64,000 nucleotides of DNA, taken from contig NZ_CP109073.1 in the NCBI RefSeq assembly GCF_035917415.1, positions 1,657,001 through 1,721,000 on the forward strand, in the 5' to 3' direction. This DNA comes from Streptomyces sp. NBC_01803. Lineage in GTDB: Bacteria; Actinomycetota; Actinomycetes; Streptomycetales; Streptomycetaceae. Under the pieces are notes generated by a model. The model did not search any database. It was not told where the DNA came from and saw only the letters and a program-made list of their open reading frames with translations. The stretch's first letter is position 1, and the number at the start of each line of letters is the position of its first letter. A program made the position numbers and the translations under genes. Positions 35,850-45,592 of the stretch are shown piece by piece.

Positions 35850-37361
35850 TCAGACCGACCGGCCGACCTCGCTTTCCGGGAGTTCCGTGGTGAGACGCTC
35901 GGTGAGCGCGACGATCTCGGGGACCTCGCCGTAGTCCCGCCGCGCGGTGGCCCAGGTCTTCCGCAACCTGTTGTTCACCCGCTCGGAGCGGAGCCGCCGG
36001 GCCAGGTTGATCGCCTCGGTCGTCTGCGCCGCGCACGCCTCCGGCTCCCGCTCCAGCAGGTGCACGGTGGCCATGCCGATGAGGTTGAGTGCATACGAAC
36101 GCTGATGCCCGCCGCTCGCGTTCTCCGCGCACTCGCGCGCGAAGAGTTCGACCGCCCGTTCCATCAGGGGCCTGGCGCGGGAGAGATAGGCCGGGCTGCG
36201 GCCCGCCACATAGGCCAGATCGCGGTAGGAGTGGGCGTTCTCGGCGTTGAGCTCGGCCTCCGAGAAGAACCGGATCCAGTCCGGCTCCTCCTCGCCCGGC
36301 GCGATGTCGGCGAACGCCTCCTGGGCCATCCGCACCGCGCGGTGGCACCGAGGCACCTGGCCCAGCGTGGCGTAGGCCCGGCCCTCCAGCGCGTACAGCA
36401 TGGACTGGGTACGGGCGGTGGCCCGCCCCCGGCTGCCGTACTGCGCGAGGTGGATGAGCTCCAGCGCGTCCTCGGCCCGCCCGAGATGGATCATCTGCCG
36501 GCTCATCTTGGACAGGACATAGGCGCCGAGCGGCCGGTCCCCGGCCTCCTTGGCGGCGTGCAGGGCCAACACGAAGTACTTCTGGGCGGTCGGCTGGAGC
36601 CCGATGTCGTAGCTCATCCAGCCCGCCAGCTCCGACAACTCCGCCGTGATCCGGAACAGCCGCCCGCGCACCTCCTCCGGGTGCGACTCCTGGAGCAGGT
36701 CGGTGACCTCGTGAAGCTGGCCGACGACCGCCTTGCGCCGCAGGCCGCCGCCGCTGACCGCGTCCCAGCGCCGGAACTGGGCCGTCGACTCCTCCAGCTG
36801 CGCCAGCTCCGGGCCCGACAGGCCGGTCAGGCGGCGCGACTCGCCCCGGGCCTGGGACGGCACGGTCAGCCGGGCGTCGGCCTGCGCCTCGGCGCCGGAC
36901 GAGGGCACCAGCCAGCGCTGCATGGGCTCTATCAGGCCGGGCCCGGCCGACATGACGAGGGAGGTGCCGAGGAAGCCACGGCGGCCGAGCATCAGGTCGC
37001 TGCGGGAGAACTCGTTGATCAGCGCGACCGTCTGCGGCCCCGCCCAGGGCAGGTCGATGCCGGACACCGCGGCGGACTGCGGCGCCGAGCGCAGCCCGAG
37101 GTCCTCGATGCCGACGACGCTGCCGAAGCGCTCGGAGAACAGCTCGGAGAGGATGCGCGGGATCGGCTCGCGCGGCTGCTCGCCGTCGAGCCAGCGGCGC
37201 ACCCGGGAGGTGTCCGTGCTGATGTGGTGCGCGCCGAGCTGGCGGGCGCGCCGGTTGACCTGCCGGGCCAGCTCGCCCTTCGACCAGCCGCTGCGCTGGA
37301 ACCACGAGCCCAGCCGTTCGTTCGGCCGCTTCGCGGAGATGCCGCTGCCGTTGCCGGACAC
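35850..37361 (-). CDS. nsdA: NsdA-type negative regulator of sporulation and antibiotic production
   Basis: A 503-residue cytoplasmic regulator. The N-terminal part (about 14-70) looks like a helix-turn-helix segment: WFQRSGWSKGELARQVNRRA. The rest is alpha-helical with TPR-like repeats (e.g. FVLALHAAKEAGDRPLGAYV and MLYALEGRAYATLGQVPRC). Neighbourhood (amtB on one side, a primase-like gene and ftsY on the other) and N-terminal sequence match nsdA of S. coelicolor, where loss causes early sporulation and antibiotic overproduction. GTG 37361 was used. Confidence 0.88.
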   Translation of the reverse strand: MSGNGSGISAKRPNERLGSWFQRSGWSKGELARQVNRRARQLGAHHISTDTSRVRRWLDGEQPREPIPRILSELFSERFGSVVGIEDLGLRSAPQSAAVSGIDLPWAGPQTVALINEFSRSDLMLGRRGFLGTSLVMSAGPGLIEPMQRWLVPSSGAEAQADARLTVPSQARGESRRLTGLSGPELAQLEESTAQFRRWDAVSGGGLRRKAVVGQLHEVTDLLQESHPEEVRGRLFRITAELSELAGWMSYDIGLQPTAQKYFVLALHAAKEAGDRPLGAYVLSKMSRQMIHLGRAEDALELIHLAQYGSRGRATARTQSMLYALEGRAYATLGQVPRCHRAVRMAQEAFADIAPGEEEPDWIRFFSEAELNAENAHSYRDLAYVAGRSPAYLSRARPLMERAVELFARECAENASGGHQRSYALNLIGMATVHLLEREPEACAAQTTEAINLARRLRSERVNNRLRKTWATARRDYGEVPEIVALTERLTTELPESEVGRSV

Positions 37362-37674
37362 GGTGTCGCCCCCAATCCGGGGAGTGTGTGTGCGATGCGC
37401 GAAATGACGGATGACGTGCGGACGTCACGCCCGGAGATGCGTCGAAAGCAATCCCGAGGTCTCCGGCGCGACGAGGGGCGGCTCGCAATCGCCACCATTC
37501 GCCACCCCATTGCCAGAACCTAATGCCCGCGCGGCGCGCTTGACTTGTCCGGGCGGCGTTCCCGCAGGGGTCGACGCGAAGCACACCGGGGGCGCGCGAT
37601 CCGTCGCGCACTCCCGCGTCAGCTGCGGGGTGCCGGTCCGTAACCATCGGCCGGACGGACCCGTTGGAGGGGGC
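37362..37674. other. Divergent nsdA / primase-like intergenic region
   Basis: A 313-base gap with promoters in both directions. On the minus strand, toward nsdA, there is a direct repeat GTGGCGA at ten-base spacing (about 37486-37505), a possible regulator site. On the plus strand a TTGACT (about 37550) could be a -35 element, but no good -10 was found. No small gene was recognised. Confidence 0.35.
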
Positions 37675-38322
37675 ATGGGCTTCACGATCGGCGGGCGGCG
37701 AGCCGACCCGGTCTCCCTCACCACGGCGGTCGCGGAGTACACGGGTCTGTGGGGGTGGGACGTGCTGCCGGGGGCGCGTGCGGGGCTCGGCCCCGACGGC
37801 CGCCCGGGCTGCTCGTGCGGCGGGGCGGACTGCCCGGCCCCGGGGGCGCATCCGCTCGATCCCACGCTCCTCATTCCCGCCGGCACGACGCTGGACGAGG
37901 CGACGCGCGCCTGGGCGCGCACACCGGGCGCGTCCGTGCTGCTGCCCACCGGCCGGGACTTCGACGTGATCGACGTGCCCGCGCCCGCCGGGCTGCGCGC
38001 CCTGCCGCCGCTGGAGCGCATGGGCCTGCCGCTGGGCCCGGTCGCCCTGGCGCCGCACGGCCGGGCCTGGTTCTTCGTCGCGCCGGGCGCGGCGGCGGAT
38101 CTGCCCAGGCTGCTCTACCGGGTCGGCTGGGACGACGCCCCACTGGACCTGCGGGGCCTGGGCCCCGGTCGGCATGTCACCGCGCCACCCTCGGACCACG
38201 GCGGCCTCGGCCCGGTCCGCTGGCTGCGCCCGCCCGGCCTGGAGACGGCCGCGAGGCCGCCGCGCGCCCGGCTGCTGCTGGGCGTCCTGGCATACGCCTG
38301 CCGCCGGGCCGGGCCTAGCTGA
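37675..38322 (+). CDS. Primase-polymerase N-terminal-domain-like protein
   Basis: A 215-residue Streptomyces protein related to the N-terminal domain of bifunctional primase/polymerases. It begins [18 protein letters not shown], has [18 protein letters not shown] and the nucleotide-site-like [18 protein letters not shown]. In active Prim-Pol enzymes the last motif is an Asp-x-Asp pair; here the second acid is replaced (DVIDVP), so it is probably not a polymerase. ATG 37675 follows GGAGGGGG. It ends tail to tail with ftsY, overlapping 8 bases. Role unknown; the position beside nsdA and ftsY is typical. Confidence 0.75.
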   Translation: MGFTIGGRRADPVSLTTAVAEYTGLWGWDVLPGARAGLGPDGRPGCSCGGADCPAPGAHPLDPTLLIPAGTTLDEATRAWARTPGASVLLPTGRDFDVIDVPAPAGLRALPPLERMGLPLGPVALAPHGRAWFFVAPGAAADLPRLLYRVGWDDAPLDLRGLGPGRHVTAPPSDHGGLGPVRWLRPPGLETAARPPRARLLLGVLAYACRRAGPS

Positions 38323-39526
38323 GCAGCGCGTCCACGAACGCCTCGGGCTCGAACGGGGCCAGGTCGTCCGGCCCCTCGCCGAGACCCACCAGCTTCACGG
38401 GCACGCCGAGCTCGCGCTGGACGGCGACCACGATCCCGCCCTTGGCGGTGCCGTCGAGCTTGGTCAGGGCGATTCCGGTGACGTCCACGACCTCCGCGAA
38501 GACCCGCGCCTGAACGAGCCCGTTCTGCCCGGTGGTCGCGTCCAGCACGAGCAGCACCTCGTTGACCGGGCCGTGCTTCTCGATGACCCGCTTGACCTTG
38601 CCCAGCTCGTCCATGAGGCCGGTCTTGGTGTGCAGCCGCCCGGCGGTGTCGACCAGCACCACGTCGGCGCCCTCCGCGATGCCCTCCTTGACCGCGTCGA
38701 ACGCCACCGAGGCCGGATCGCCGCCCTCGGGTCCCCGCACCGTACGGGCGCCCACCCGCTCGCCCCAGGTCTGGAGCTGATCGGCGGCGGCGGCACGGAA
38801 GGTGTCGGCGGCGCCGAGGACCACGGACCTGCCGTCCGCGACCAGCACGCGCGCGAGCTTTCCGGTGGTGGTGGTCTTGCCCGTGCCGTTGACACCGACC
38901 ACCAGGATCACGGCCGGGCGCTCCTCGCCCTCGGTCGACACCCCGCCCTCGGTGTGCACGACGCGGTCCAGGTCCGTACCGATCTGGGCCAGCAACTCCT
39001 CGCGCAGCAGGGTGCGCAGGTCGTCGGGGGTGCGGGTGCCCAGCACCAGGACCCGCTCGCGCAACCGCTCCACCAGCTCCTGGGTGGGGCCGACGCCGAT
39101 GTCGGCGGTCAGCAGGGTGTCCTCGATCTCCTGCCAGGTCTCCTCGTCGAGGTGCTCGCGGGCGAGCAGGGTGAGCAGCCCACGGCCCAGCGTGTTCTGC
39201 GACCGGGCGAGCCGGGCGCGCAGCCGGACCATCCGGCCCGCGGCGGGCTCGGGCACCTCGATGCCGGGGGCCGGGGGCGCCTCGGGCGCCGGGGCCGCCG
39301 CGCCGCCGGGCAGCGTGACGTCCTCGATGGTGCGGCGTTCCTCGTCGACAGGCGTGGCGGCCTCGTCGCCGACCCGGGGCTCGGGCGGCGCCGTGGGCGC
39401 CGTGGGCGCGGCCCGCTGGTCGCGCGGCGGTGGCGCCTGCCTCCCCCGGCGACGGCTGACGACGAGCCCGCTGATCGCGGCGACGGCGACCACGGCGATG
39501 ATGATGACGAGGATGAGGATGTCCAT
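38315..39526 (-). CDS. ftsY: Signal recognition particle receptor FtsY
   Basis: A 403-residue SRP receptor. Residues 4-24 form a membrane segment ([17 protein letters not shown]), followed by a Pro/Ala/Glu-rich acidic linker to about 105. The NG domain then follows with [31 protein letters not shown] and [11 protein letters not shown]. It docks Ffh and delivers ribosomes to the translocon. The N-terminal membrane anchor is a feature of actinomycete FtsY. Confidence 0.95.
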   Translation of the reverse strand: MDILILVIIIAVVAVAAISGLVVSRRRGRQAPPPRDQRAAPTAPTAPPEPRVGDEAATPVDEERRTIEDVTLPGGAAAPAPEAPPAPGIEVPEPAAGRMVRLRARLARSQNTLGRGLLTLLAREHLDEETWQEIEDTLLTADIGVGPTQELVERLRERVLVLGTRTPDDLRTLLREELLAQIGTDLDRVVHTEGGVSTEGEERPAVILVVGVNGTGKTTTTGKLARVLVADGRSVVLGAADTFRAAAADQLQTWGERVGARTVRGPEGGDPASVAFDAVKEGIAEGADVVLVDTAGRLHTKTGLMDELGKVKRVIEKHGPVNEVLLVLDATTGQNGLVQARVFAEVVDVTGIALTKLDGTAKGGIVVAVQRELGVPVKLVGLGEGPDDLAPFEPEAFVDALLS

Positions 39527-39659
39527 CGGTTCCCTTGAGCGGCCTGGCGGTGGGGCAACGGTCCTAACGTACCGAAGCCGGCCCCGATGACCGCTGCCCC
39601 CGCCCGCGAGCGGCGGGCGAGGGCAGCGATGGTGGGCGAGGAGACGGGCGGCGGGGGGG

Positions 39660-41084
39660 CTAGCCCATCTCCTCCAACGCCTTGCCCTTCGTCTCCGGCA
39701 CCCACAGGAGGATGAACGGAATCGAGAGCAGGGCGAAGCAGGTGTACATCACATAGGCGCCGGAGAGGTTCCAGTCCGAGAGGGTCGGGAAGCTCTGGCT
39801 GATGGCCCAGTTGGCGATCCACTGGGCGGAGGCGGCGACACCGAGCGCGGCGGCGCGGATCCGGTTGGGGAACATCTCCCCGAGCAGCACCCAGACCACC
39901 ACGCCCCAGGAAAGCCCGAAGAACAGCACGAAGCCGTGCGCGCCGGTCAGGGCCACCATGCCCTGGGTGTCGGGCAGCCGGATGTCGTCGCCGGTCCCCT
40001 CCTTGAAGGAGAACGCCCAGGCGGTCAGGCCCAGCGAGAGGGCCATGCCGACCGAGCCGATGAGGGCCAGCGGCTTGCGGCCGATGCGGTCCACGAGGAG
40101 CATCGCGATGATCGTGCCGATGATGTTGATGATCGACGTGGTGAACGAGTAGAAGAACGAGCCCTCGGGGTCGACGCCGACCGACTGCCACAGCGAGTTG
40201 GAGTAGTAGAAGATCACATTGATGCCGACGAGCTGCTGGAAGACCGAGAGGCCGATGCCGATCCAGACGATGGGGAGCAGCCCGGCCCGCCCGCCGATCA
40301 GGTCGCGCCAGGTGGACCTGTGCTCGGTGCGGATGTTGTGCTCGATCTCGGCGACCCTGGCATCCAGGTCGGTGCCCTCGGCCTCCACGTCGGCGAGCAC
40401 GCGCCGGGCGTCGTCGAGCCGGCCGGTGCTGATCAGGAAGCGCGGCGACTCGGGGATACGCAGCGTCATCAGGCCGTAGAACAGGGCTGGGAGCGCCGCG
40501 ACGCCGAGCATGACCTGCCACGCCTCCAGGCCGAGGAGCGAGCCGCGCTGGTCGTCGTCGGCGAGGTTGACCAGGCCGTAGTTGACGAGTTGGGAGACGG
40601 CGATGCCGAGCACGATGGCGGCCTGCTGGAACGAGGCGAGTCGGCCCCGGTACGCGGGCGGGGAGACCTCCGCGATGTAGGCGGGCGCGATGACCGAGGC
40701 CATGCCGATGGCGACGCCGCTCAGGGTGCGCCAGAACGCGAGGTCCCACACCGAGAACGGCAGCGCCGAGCCGACGCTGCCGATGACGAAGATCGCCGCG
40801 GCGATCTGCATGACGCGGATGCGCCCGAGGCGGTCGGCGAGCCGGCCGGCCACGATGGCGCCGAGCGCGGCGCCGAGCAGCGCGATGGCCACCACGGTGC
40901 CGAGTCGGCCCGAGGAGATGTCGAACCTCCCCCGGATGCCCTCCACGGCCCCGTTGATCACGGCGCTGTCGTAGCCGAAGAGGAAGCCGCCGAGCGCCGC
41001 GGTGGCGGCGATGAAGATCACATAGGTGAGATGCGGCGGGCGTCTGTCGTGCGCCACCGGCTCGGCTTTCGCGGTTGAGGTCAC
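39660..41084 (-). CDS. glcP: Glucose permease GlcP (MFS sugar transporter)
   Basis: A 474-residue 12-segment MFS sugar porter, proton-symport type. Family motifs are GYDSAVINGA, GRLADRLGR, PESPRFL, LVDRIGRKPL and the C-terminal PETKGK. GTG 41084 was chosen because AGGAG lies six bases upstream; an ATG nine codons earlier lacks one. The location next to smc and near ftsY and the close sugar-porter character match glcP1 of S. coelicolor, the main glucose uptake system behind glucose kinase-dependent repression. Other hexoses or pentoses remain possible. Confidence 0.85.
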   Translation of the reverse strand: MTSTAKAEPVAHDRRPPHLTYVIFIAATAALGGFLFGYDSAVINGAVEGIRGRFDISSGRLGTVVAIALLGAALGAIVAGRLADRLGRIRVMQIAAAIFVIGSVGSALPFSVWDLAFWRTLSGVAIGMASVIAPAYIAEVSPPAYRGRLASFQQAAIVLGIAVSQLVNYGLVNLADDDQRGSLLGLEAWQVMLGVAALPALFYGLMTLRIPESPRFLISTGRLDDARRVLADVEAEGTDLDARVAEIEHNIRTEHRSTWRDLIGGRAGLLPIVWIGIGLSVFQQLVGINVIFYYSNSLWQSVGVDPEGSFFYSFTTSIINIIGTIIAMLLVDRIGRKPLALIGSVGMALSLGLTAWAFSFKEGTGDDIRLPDTQGMVALTGAHGFVLFFGLSWGVVVWVLLGEMFPNRIRAAALGVAASAQWIANWAISQSFPTLSDWNLSGAYVMYTCFALLSIPFILLWVPETKGKALEEMG

Positions 41085-41193
41085 GGTGCACTCCTGGGTG
41101 TCCGGCGGCACTGCCGGCCGTACTGAGCTCGCACGGTCCAGTGGAGCACTTCCGCGCGAGGGCTATAAGTTGAACGGAAAGGCGGCCTCGCAA

Positions 41194-41221
41194 AGGCTAT
41201 GACTTCAAGCTTCTAAGTCAA
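41194..41221 (-). promoter_or_regulatory. Likely glcP promoter with overlapping inverted repeat
   Basis: On the minus strand TTGACT (41216-41221) and TAGCCT (41194-41199) are separated by 16 bases, a good vegetative-type promoter about 110 bases before glcP. The spacer and -35 are covered by the inverted repeat TGACTT...AAGTCA (41200-41220), a candidate repressor site for sugar control. Confidence 0.5.
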
Positions 41222-41274
41222 GCCCCGAAGCGAAGGGCGTGATTCGGCGCGCATCACGCTGAGGGAATTTCAGG

Positions 41275-44200
41275 TTATGAAGAGAGACGCTGACTGATCA
41301 CCTTGGATACCCCGTCCCCCTGCATGGAAACGCCATAGAGGGCGTCCGCGACCTCCATGGTCCGCTTCTGGTGCGTGATCACGATGAGCTGGGAGCTGCC
41401 CTTGAGCTCCTCCATGATCCGGATCAGCCGCTGGAGGTTGGTGTCGTCGAGCGCCGCCTCGACCTCGTCCATGACGTAGAACGGGCTGGGCCGCGCCTTG
41501 AAGATCGACACCAGCAGCGCCACCGCGGTCAGCGAGCGCTCGCCGCCGGAGAGCAGCGACAGCCGCTTGACCTTCTTGCCCGGCGGTCTCGCCTCCACGT
41601 CGACGCCCGTGGTGAGCATGTTCGAGGGGTCCGTCAGCAGCAGCCGGCCCTCGCCGCCCGGGAAGAGCCGGGAGAAGACGCCCTCGAACTCCCGGGCCGT
41701 GTCGTGGTAGGCGGCCGTGAAGACCTGCTCCACCCGCTCGTCGACGTCCTTCACGACCTGAAGCAGGTCGGCGCGCGTCTTCTTGAGGTCTTCGAGCTGC
41801 TCGCTGAGGAACTTGTGGCGTTCCTCCAGGGCCGCGAACTCCTCCAGCGCCAGCGGGTTGACCTTCCCGAGCTGCTTGTACGCCCGCTCGGCGGCCCGCA
41901 GCCGCTTCTCCTGCTCGGTCCGGACATACGGGCGCGGCTGATGACGCGGATCGTCCGGGTCCGCCGGGAGCTCCTCGCCCTCGTCCGGCGACGCGGGCGG
42001 CACCGGCTGGTCCGGGCCGTACTCGCGCACCAGGACCTCCGGCTCGACGCCCAGCTCCTCCAGCGCCCGGCCCTCCAGCTGTTCGATGCGCAGCCGCTTC
42101 TCCGCGCCGAGCACCTCACCCCGGTGCACCGAGTCGGTGAGCTTGTCCAGCTCCTCCTTCAGCTCGCGGCCCGCGTTCCGCTCGACGACGAGCGCCTGCT
42201 CCCGTTCCGCCTTGGCCCGCTCGGCGGCCTCCCGCTCCTGGAGGGCGCGGGCCAGCGAGACCTCGACATGTGCCAGGAGCTGCCGGGCGCCCGCGGCGAC
42301 GGCGGCGGCGACCCCGGCCTCGTGCCGCATCCGGGCGCGCCGCTGCTCGGCGCGCGCCCGCGCCTCCCGCTCCGCACGCGCCGCGCGGTCCAGGGAGTCC
42401 GCCCGGCCGGCCAGCCCCCTGACCCGCTCCTCATGGGTGCGGACCTGGAGCCTGGCCTCCATCTCCGTCTGCCGGGCGTTGGCGCCGTCGGCGGCGAGCC
42501 GGTCGCGCACCGTGGTGTCCGGCTCCTCCTCGCCGTCCGCCGCCTCCTCCGCGACCGCCAGCCGCTCGGCCAGTTCCTCGGCCTGCTCGACGGCCCGGGC
42601 CAGCTCCTCCCTGGCCCGCGCCACCGCGGCTTCCGCCCGCTCCGCCTCGCCACCCGCGCCGCGCGCCTGACCGGCCAGCCGGCCCAGGTCCTGCGCCACC
42701 TTCGACTTCTCGCGCTCGGCCGCGCTGCGCCGCCGGGCCAGCTCCTCCACCTCGGCCGCGCACACCCGCCGCCGCTCGGCCGCCTCCTCCTGCGCGGCGG
42801 CCAGCTCCGCGCAGCACCCGGTCAGGCGGCGCAGCGCCGCCGCCGCCTCATCCACGGACGCCTGGACCTCCAGCAGGCTGGGCGCGCCGGCCGAGCCGCC
42901 CTGGGCCAGATGCCGGGAGAGCAGGTCGCCCTCGGCCGTGACGGCGGTCAGCTCCGGCCGGTGGGCCAGCAGCTCTTGGGCGTCGTCGAGCGTGCCGACC
43001 ACCACGACGTCGCGCAGCAGGCGGAGCACGGCCGGCAGCAGGGTCTCCGGCCCGCGCACGAGGCCGACCGCCGGGACCGGCCCGGCGCCGGGACCGGACG
43101 CGGCGGCGGCCGGGTCGGCGGGCACGCCGTCCCCGGACTCCGGGGCGGGGCCGCCGAGCAGCAGGGCGGCGCGGCCCGCGTCGTTCTTGCGCAGCAGGCG
43201 CAGCGCCGCCGCCGCGGCGGCGGGCCCGTCGACCGCGACCGCGTCGGCGGCGGCCCCCAGGGCGGCGGCCACCGGGACCTCGAAACCGGGAGTGACGGTC
43301 AGCAGCTCGGCGGCCGGGCCGAGCACTCCGGCGAGCCGGTCGGCGGCGGCGAGCAGCGCGCCGGTGCCGTCCTTGCGACGCAGGCCGAGAGCGAGCGCGT
43401 CGTGCCGGGCGGAGACGGCGGCCCGCTCCCGTTCGGCGGCGGTGGCGGCCTCCCGGGCCGAGGTCAGCGCGGTCTCGGCGGCGGCGAGGGCGGCCCTGGC
43501 CGCCTCGTGTTCCCCGGCCAGCTCGGTGTCGCCCGCGTCGAGCCCGTCGACCTCCGCGCGCAGCGTCTCGTACTCCCGCCGCGCGGCGGCGGCCCGCTCG
43601 CGCGCCTCGTCGCGGGTGGTGGCCAGCCGGTCGATCTGGGACTGGCCCGCCGCCGCGCGGCTGCGGGCCGCGTTGGCCTGGCCGGACAGCCGCGCCAGGC
43701 CCTCGCGGCGGTCCGCGATGGCCCGGGCCACGTCCTTCAGCCGCCGTTCCTCGTCGGCCAGCCCGCGTTCGAGCGCGGCCCGGTGCTCGACCGTGTCCTC
43801 CAGCGCCCGGCCGGCCGCCTCCAGGGCGGCGGTCAGCTCCGCCTCCTGCTCGCGGACCCGGGCGGCCTCCCGTTCCAGGTCCTCCGGGTCGCGCCCGCGC
43901 CGCTCCTCGGGGACCTGGGCACGGGCGCTGGTGACCCGGGCATCGGCGAGGCTGACGGTGCCGCGCACCCGCTCGGCCAACTGCGACAGCTCATACCAGG
44001 TCGTCTGCGCCCGCCGCACGCGGGGCGTGAGCGTCCGCGCCTCGTGTTCGAGCTCCGACTCCCGGCGCAGGGCCTCCCGCAGGCGGCACTCGGCCGCGTC
44101 CTTGCGCTCCTTCAGCGCGGCCTCGTCCGCGATCTCGGCGCGCAGCGCGGCCCGCAACGTGACCAGGTCGTCGGCGAGCAGCCGGAGCCTGGCGTCGCGC

Positions 44201-44865
44201 AGGTCGGCCTGGATGACGGCGGCCCGCCGGGCGACCGCCGCCTGCCGCCCCAGCGGCTTGAGTTGGCGGCGCAGCTCGTCGGTGAGATCCTGGACCCGGG
44301 CCAGGTTGACCTGCATGGCGTCGAGCTTCCGCAGCGCCTTCTCCTTGCGCTTGCGGTGCTTGAGCACCCCGGCGGCCTCCTCGATGAAGGCGCGGCGGCC
44401 GGTGGGGTCGGCGTGCAGCACCGAGTCGAGCTGGCCCTGCCCGACGATGACGTGCATCTCGCGGCCGATGCCGGAGTCCGACAGCAGGTCCTGGACGTCG
44501 AGGAGGCGGCAGGTGTCGCCGTTGATCTGGTACTCGCTGCCGCCGTTGCGGAACATGGTCCGCGTGACAGTGACCTCGGTGTAGTCGATCGGGAGGGCAC
44601 CGTCGGAGTTGTCGATGGTGAGGGACACCTCGGCCCGTCCGAGCGGCGGGCGGCCGGTGGTGCCCGCGAAGATGACGTCCTCCATCTTGCCGCCGCGCAG
44701 CGACTTGGCGCCCTGCTCCCCCATGACCCACGAAAGGGCGTCCACCACATTGGACTTGCCGGACCCGTTGGGGCCGACCACACACGTGATACCGGGCTCG
44801 AAGCGGAGCGTGGTGGCCGAGGCGAAGGACTTGAACCCGCGCAGGGTCAGGCTCTTGAGGTGCAC
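41275..44865 (-). CDS. smc: Chromosome segregation protein SMC
   Basis: A 1196-residue SMC ATPase. Walker A is GPNGSGKSN at 31-39. Two long coiled coils rich in Ala/Arg/Glu flank a hinge (about 510-670). The C-terminal head has the signature LSLLSGGERSLTAVALL and Walker B YVMDEVEAALDD. It condenses and separates chromosomes with ScpA/ScpB, which matters for sporulation septation. GTG 44865 gives MHLKSLTLRGFKSF, the family N-terminus. The hinge contains Gly/Ala/Pro-rich insertions typical of the genus. Confidence 0.95.
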   Translation of the reverse strand: MHLKSLTLRGFKSFASATTLRFEPGITCVVGPNGSGKSNVVDALSWVMGEQGAKSLRGGKMEDVIFAGTTGRPPLGRAEVSLTIDNSDGALPIDYTEVTVTRTMFRNGGSEYQINGDTCRLLDVQDLLSDSGIGREMHVIVGQGQLDSVLHADPTGRRAFIEEAAGVLKHRKRKEKALRKLDAMQVNLARVQDLTDELRRQLKPLGRQAAVARRAAVIQADLRDARLRLLADDLVTLRAALRAEIADEAALKERKDAAECRLREALRRESELEHEARTLTPRVRRAQTTWYELSQLAERVRGTVSLADARVTSARAQVPEERRGRDPEDLEREAARVREQEAELTAALEAAGRALEDTVEHRAALERGLADEERRLKDVARAIADRREGLARLSGQANAARSRAAAGQSQIDRLATTRDEARERAAAARREYETLRAEVDGLDAGDTELAGEHEAARAALAAAETALTSAREAATAAERERAAVSARHDALALGLRRKDGTGALLAAADRLAGVLGPAAELLTVTPGFEVPVAAALGAAADAVAVDGPAAAAAALRLLRKNDAGRAALLLGGPAPESGDGVPADPAAAASGPGAGPVPAVGLVRGPETLLPAVLRLLRDVVVVGTLDDAQELLAHRPELTAVTAEGDLLSRHLAQGGSAGAPSLLEVQASVDEAAAALRRLTGCCAELAAAQEEAAERRRVCAAEVEELARRRSAAEREKSKVAQDLGRLAGQARGAGGEAERAEAAVARAREELARAVEQAEELAERLAVAEEAADGEEEPDTTVRDRLAADGANARQTEMEARLQVRTHEERVRGLAGRADSLDRAARAEREARARAEQRRARMRHEAGVAAAVAAGARQLLAHVEVSLARALQEREAAERAKAEREQALVVERNAGRELKEELDKLTDSVHRGEVLGAEKRLRIEQLEGRALEELGVEPEVLVREYGPDQPVPPASPDEGEELPADPDDPRHQPRPYVRTEQEKRLRAAERAYKQLGKVNPLALEEFAALEERHKFLSEQLEDLKKTRADLLQVVKDVDERVEQVFTAAYHDTAREFEGVFSRLFPGGEGRLLLTDPSNMLTTGVDVEARPPGKKVKRLSLLSGGERSLTAVALLVSIFKARPSPFYVMDEVEAALDDTNLQRLIRIMEELKGSSQLIVITHQKRTMEVADALYGVSMQGDGVSKVISQRLSS

Positions 44866-44978
44866 GCCGTGCGACTTTACCTGTCGCTCTTCTGGCATTC
44901 GCCGTTTCGACGCGGAGAATGCAGGGCACATCAGTCAATGAACGAAGCAAGCGGTGCCAGGGGACCCGCACATGACGA

Positions 44979-44998
44979 AGGGACGCCGAAGCGTCCCT
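44979..44998 (-). terminator. UUCG-loop hairpin between the coiled-coil gene and smc
   Basis: On the minus strand AGGGACGC-TTCG-GCGTCCCT forms a perfect 8-bp stem closed by the extra-stable C(UUCG)G tetraloop. It sits 54 bases after the small upstream gene and 113 bases before smc. It probably ends that transcript so smc must use its own promoter between 44866 and 44978. Confidence 0.8.
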
Positions 44999-45052
44999 CG
45001 CATTAACTACTTCCGCAAGCGAAAGCCCTAGCGACTCGCCTCGTCATTGAGG

Positions 45053-45259
45053 TCAGGTCAGGGCGGGCTCCGCCTTGTGCACGTCGATGCTGTCGAGCAC
45101 CGAGCTGCCGTGCCGAGCGGCGGCGGCGAGCGCGTCGTTTTCCGCCTGGACCCGGAGGAGCTGAGTCTCCAGGTCCTGTACGCGCTGCTGAAGCCGTCGC
45201 ATCTCGGCGAGCACTCGGGGGTCGAAGCCGCCGACGTGTCCAAGAAGCGCCTTTGCCAT
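45053..45259 (-). CDS. Small conserved coiled-coil protein
   Basis: A 68-residue protein starting MAKALLGHVGGFDPRVL at ATG 45259, followed by one coiled coil (about 18-50: MRRLQQRVQDLETQLLRV) and a short tail ending VHKAEPALT. The N-terminal MAKALLGH-GG...DPR block is remembered from small proteins in other Streptomyces, which suggests a real gene. Function unknown. It is monocistronic: upstream acyP is 334 bases away and a UUCG hairpin follows. Confidence 0.7.
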   Translation of the reverse strand: MAKALLGHVGGFDPRVLAEMRRLQQRVQDLETQLLRVQAENDALAAAARHGSSVLDSIDVHKAEPALT

Positions 45260-45592
45260 GATGGATGGTCCTCCACACTGAGTGACCGACCGAAGCCGTT
45301 GGTGGGTCGTGGGGTGAATGAATCCGCGCCAGGGCTCCGCGTTGTGTTCCAGGGTCACAAAGCTGAGGTGCGCGGGACTTTCAGCGTCTCACCAAAAAGT
45401 GGGACGGTCAACACGATCACACCGCGTATCGCCCGTGTGCCACGGCCTCGGAAGGCCCGCGCGAGGAGATAAAGAATCACTCGCCAGCGGGTCGGGCAGC
45501 TCCGCCGGGCGGCGGTGGTGGCGGCAGCCTTGCACGTGGGAGTGGGGTTGGCAAGCAGATTCCGGATTTTCCCCGGGTCGGCGGACCGGCCC
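45260..45592. other. Intergenic region upstream of the coiled-coil gene
   Basis: A 333-base non-coding gap. It contains a TTGACC on the minus strand (about 45407-45412) that could be a -35 for the small gene, and the short hairpin GGCCTCGGAAGGCC (about 45444-45457). Nothing encoding a protein was seen. Confidence 0.35.

Noticed and set aside
41371..45006. A 1211-codon plus-strand frame opposite smc
   Set aside because: SMC motifs on the minus strand are unmistakable, and the plus-strand translation is compositional noise.
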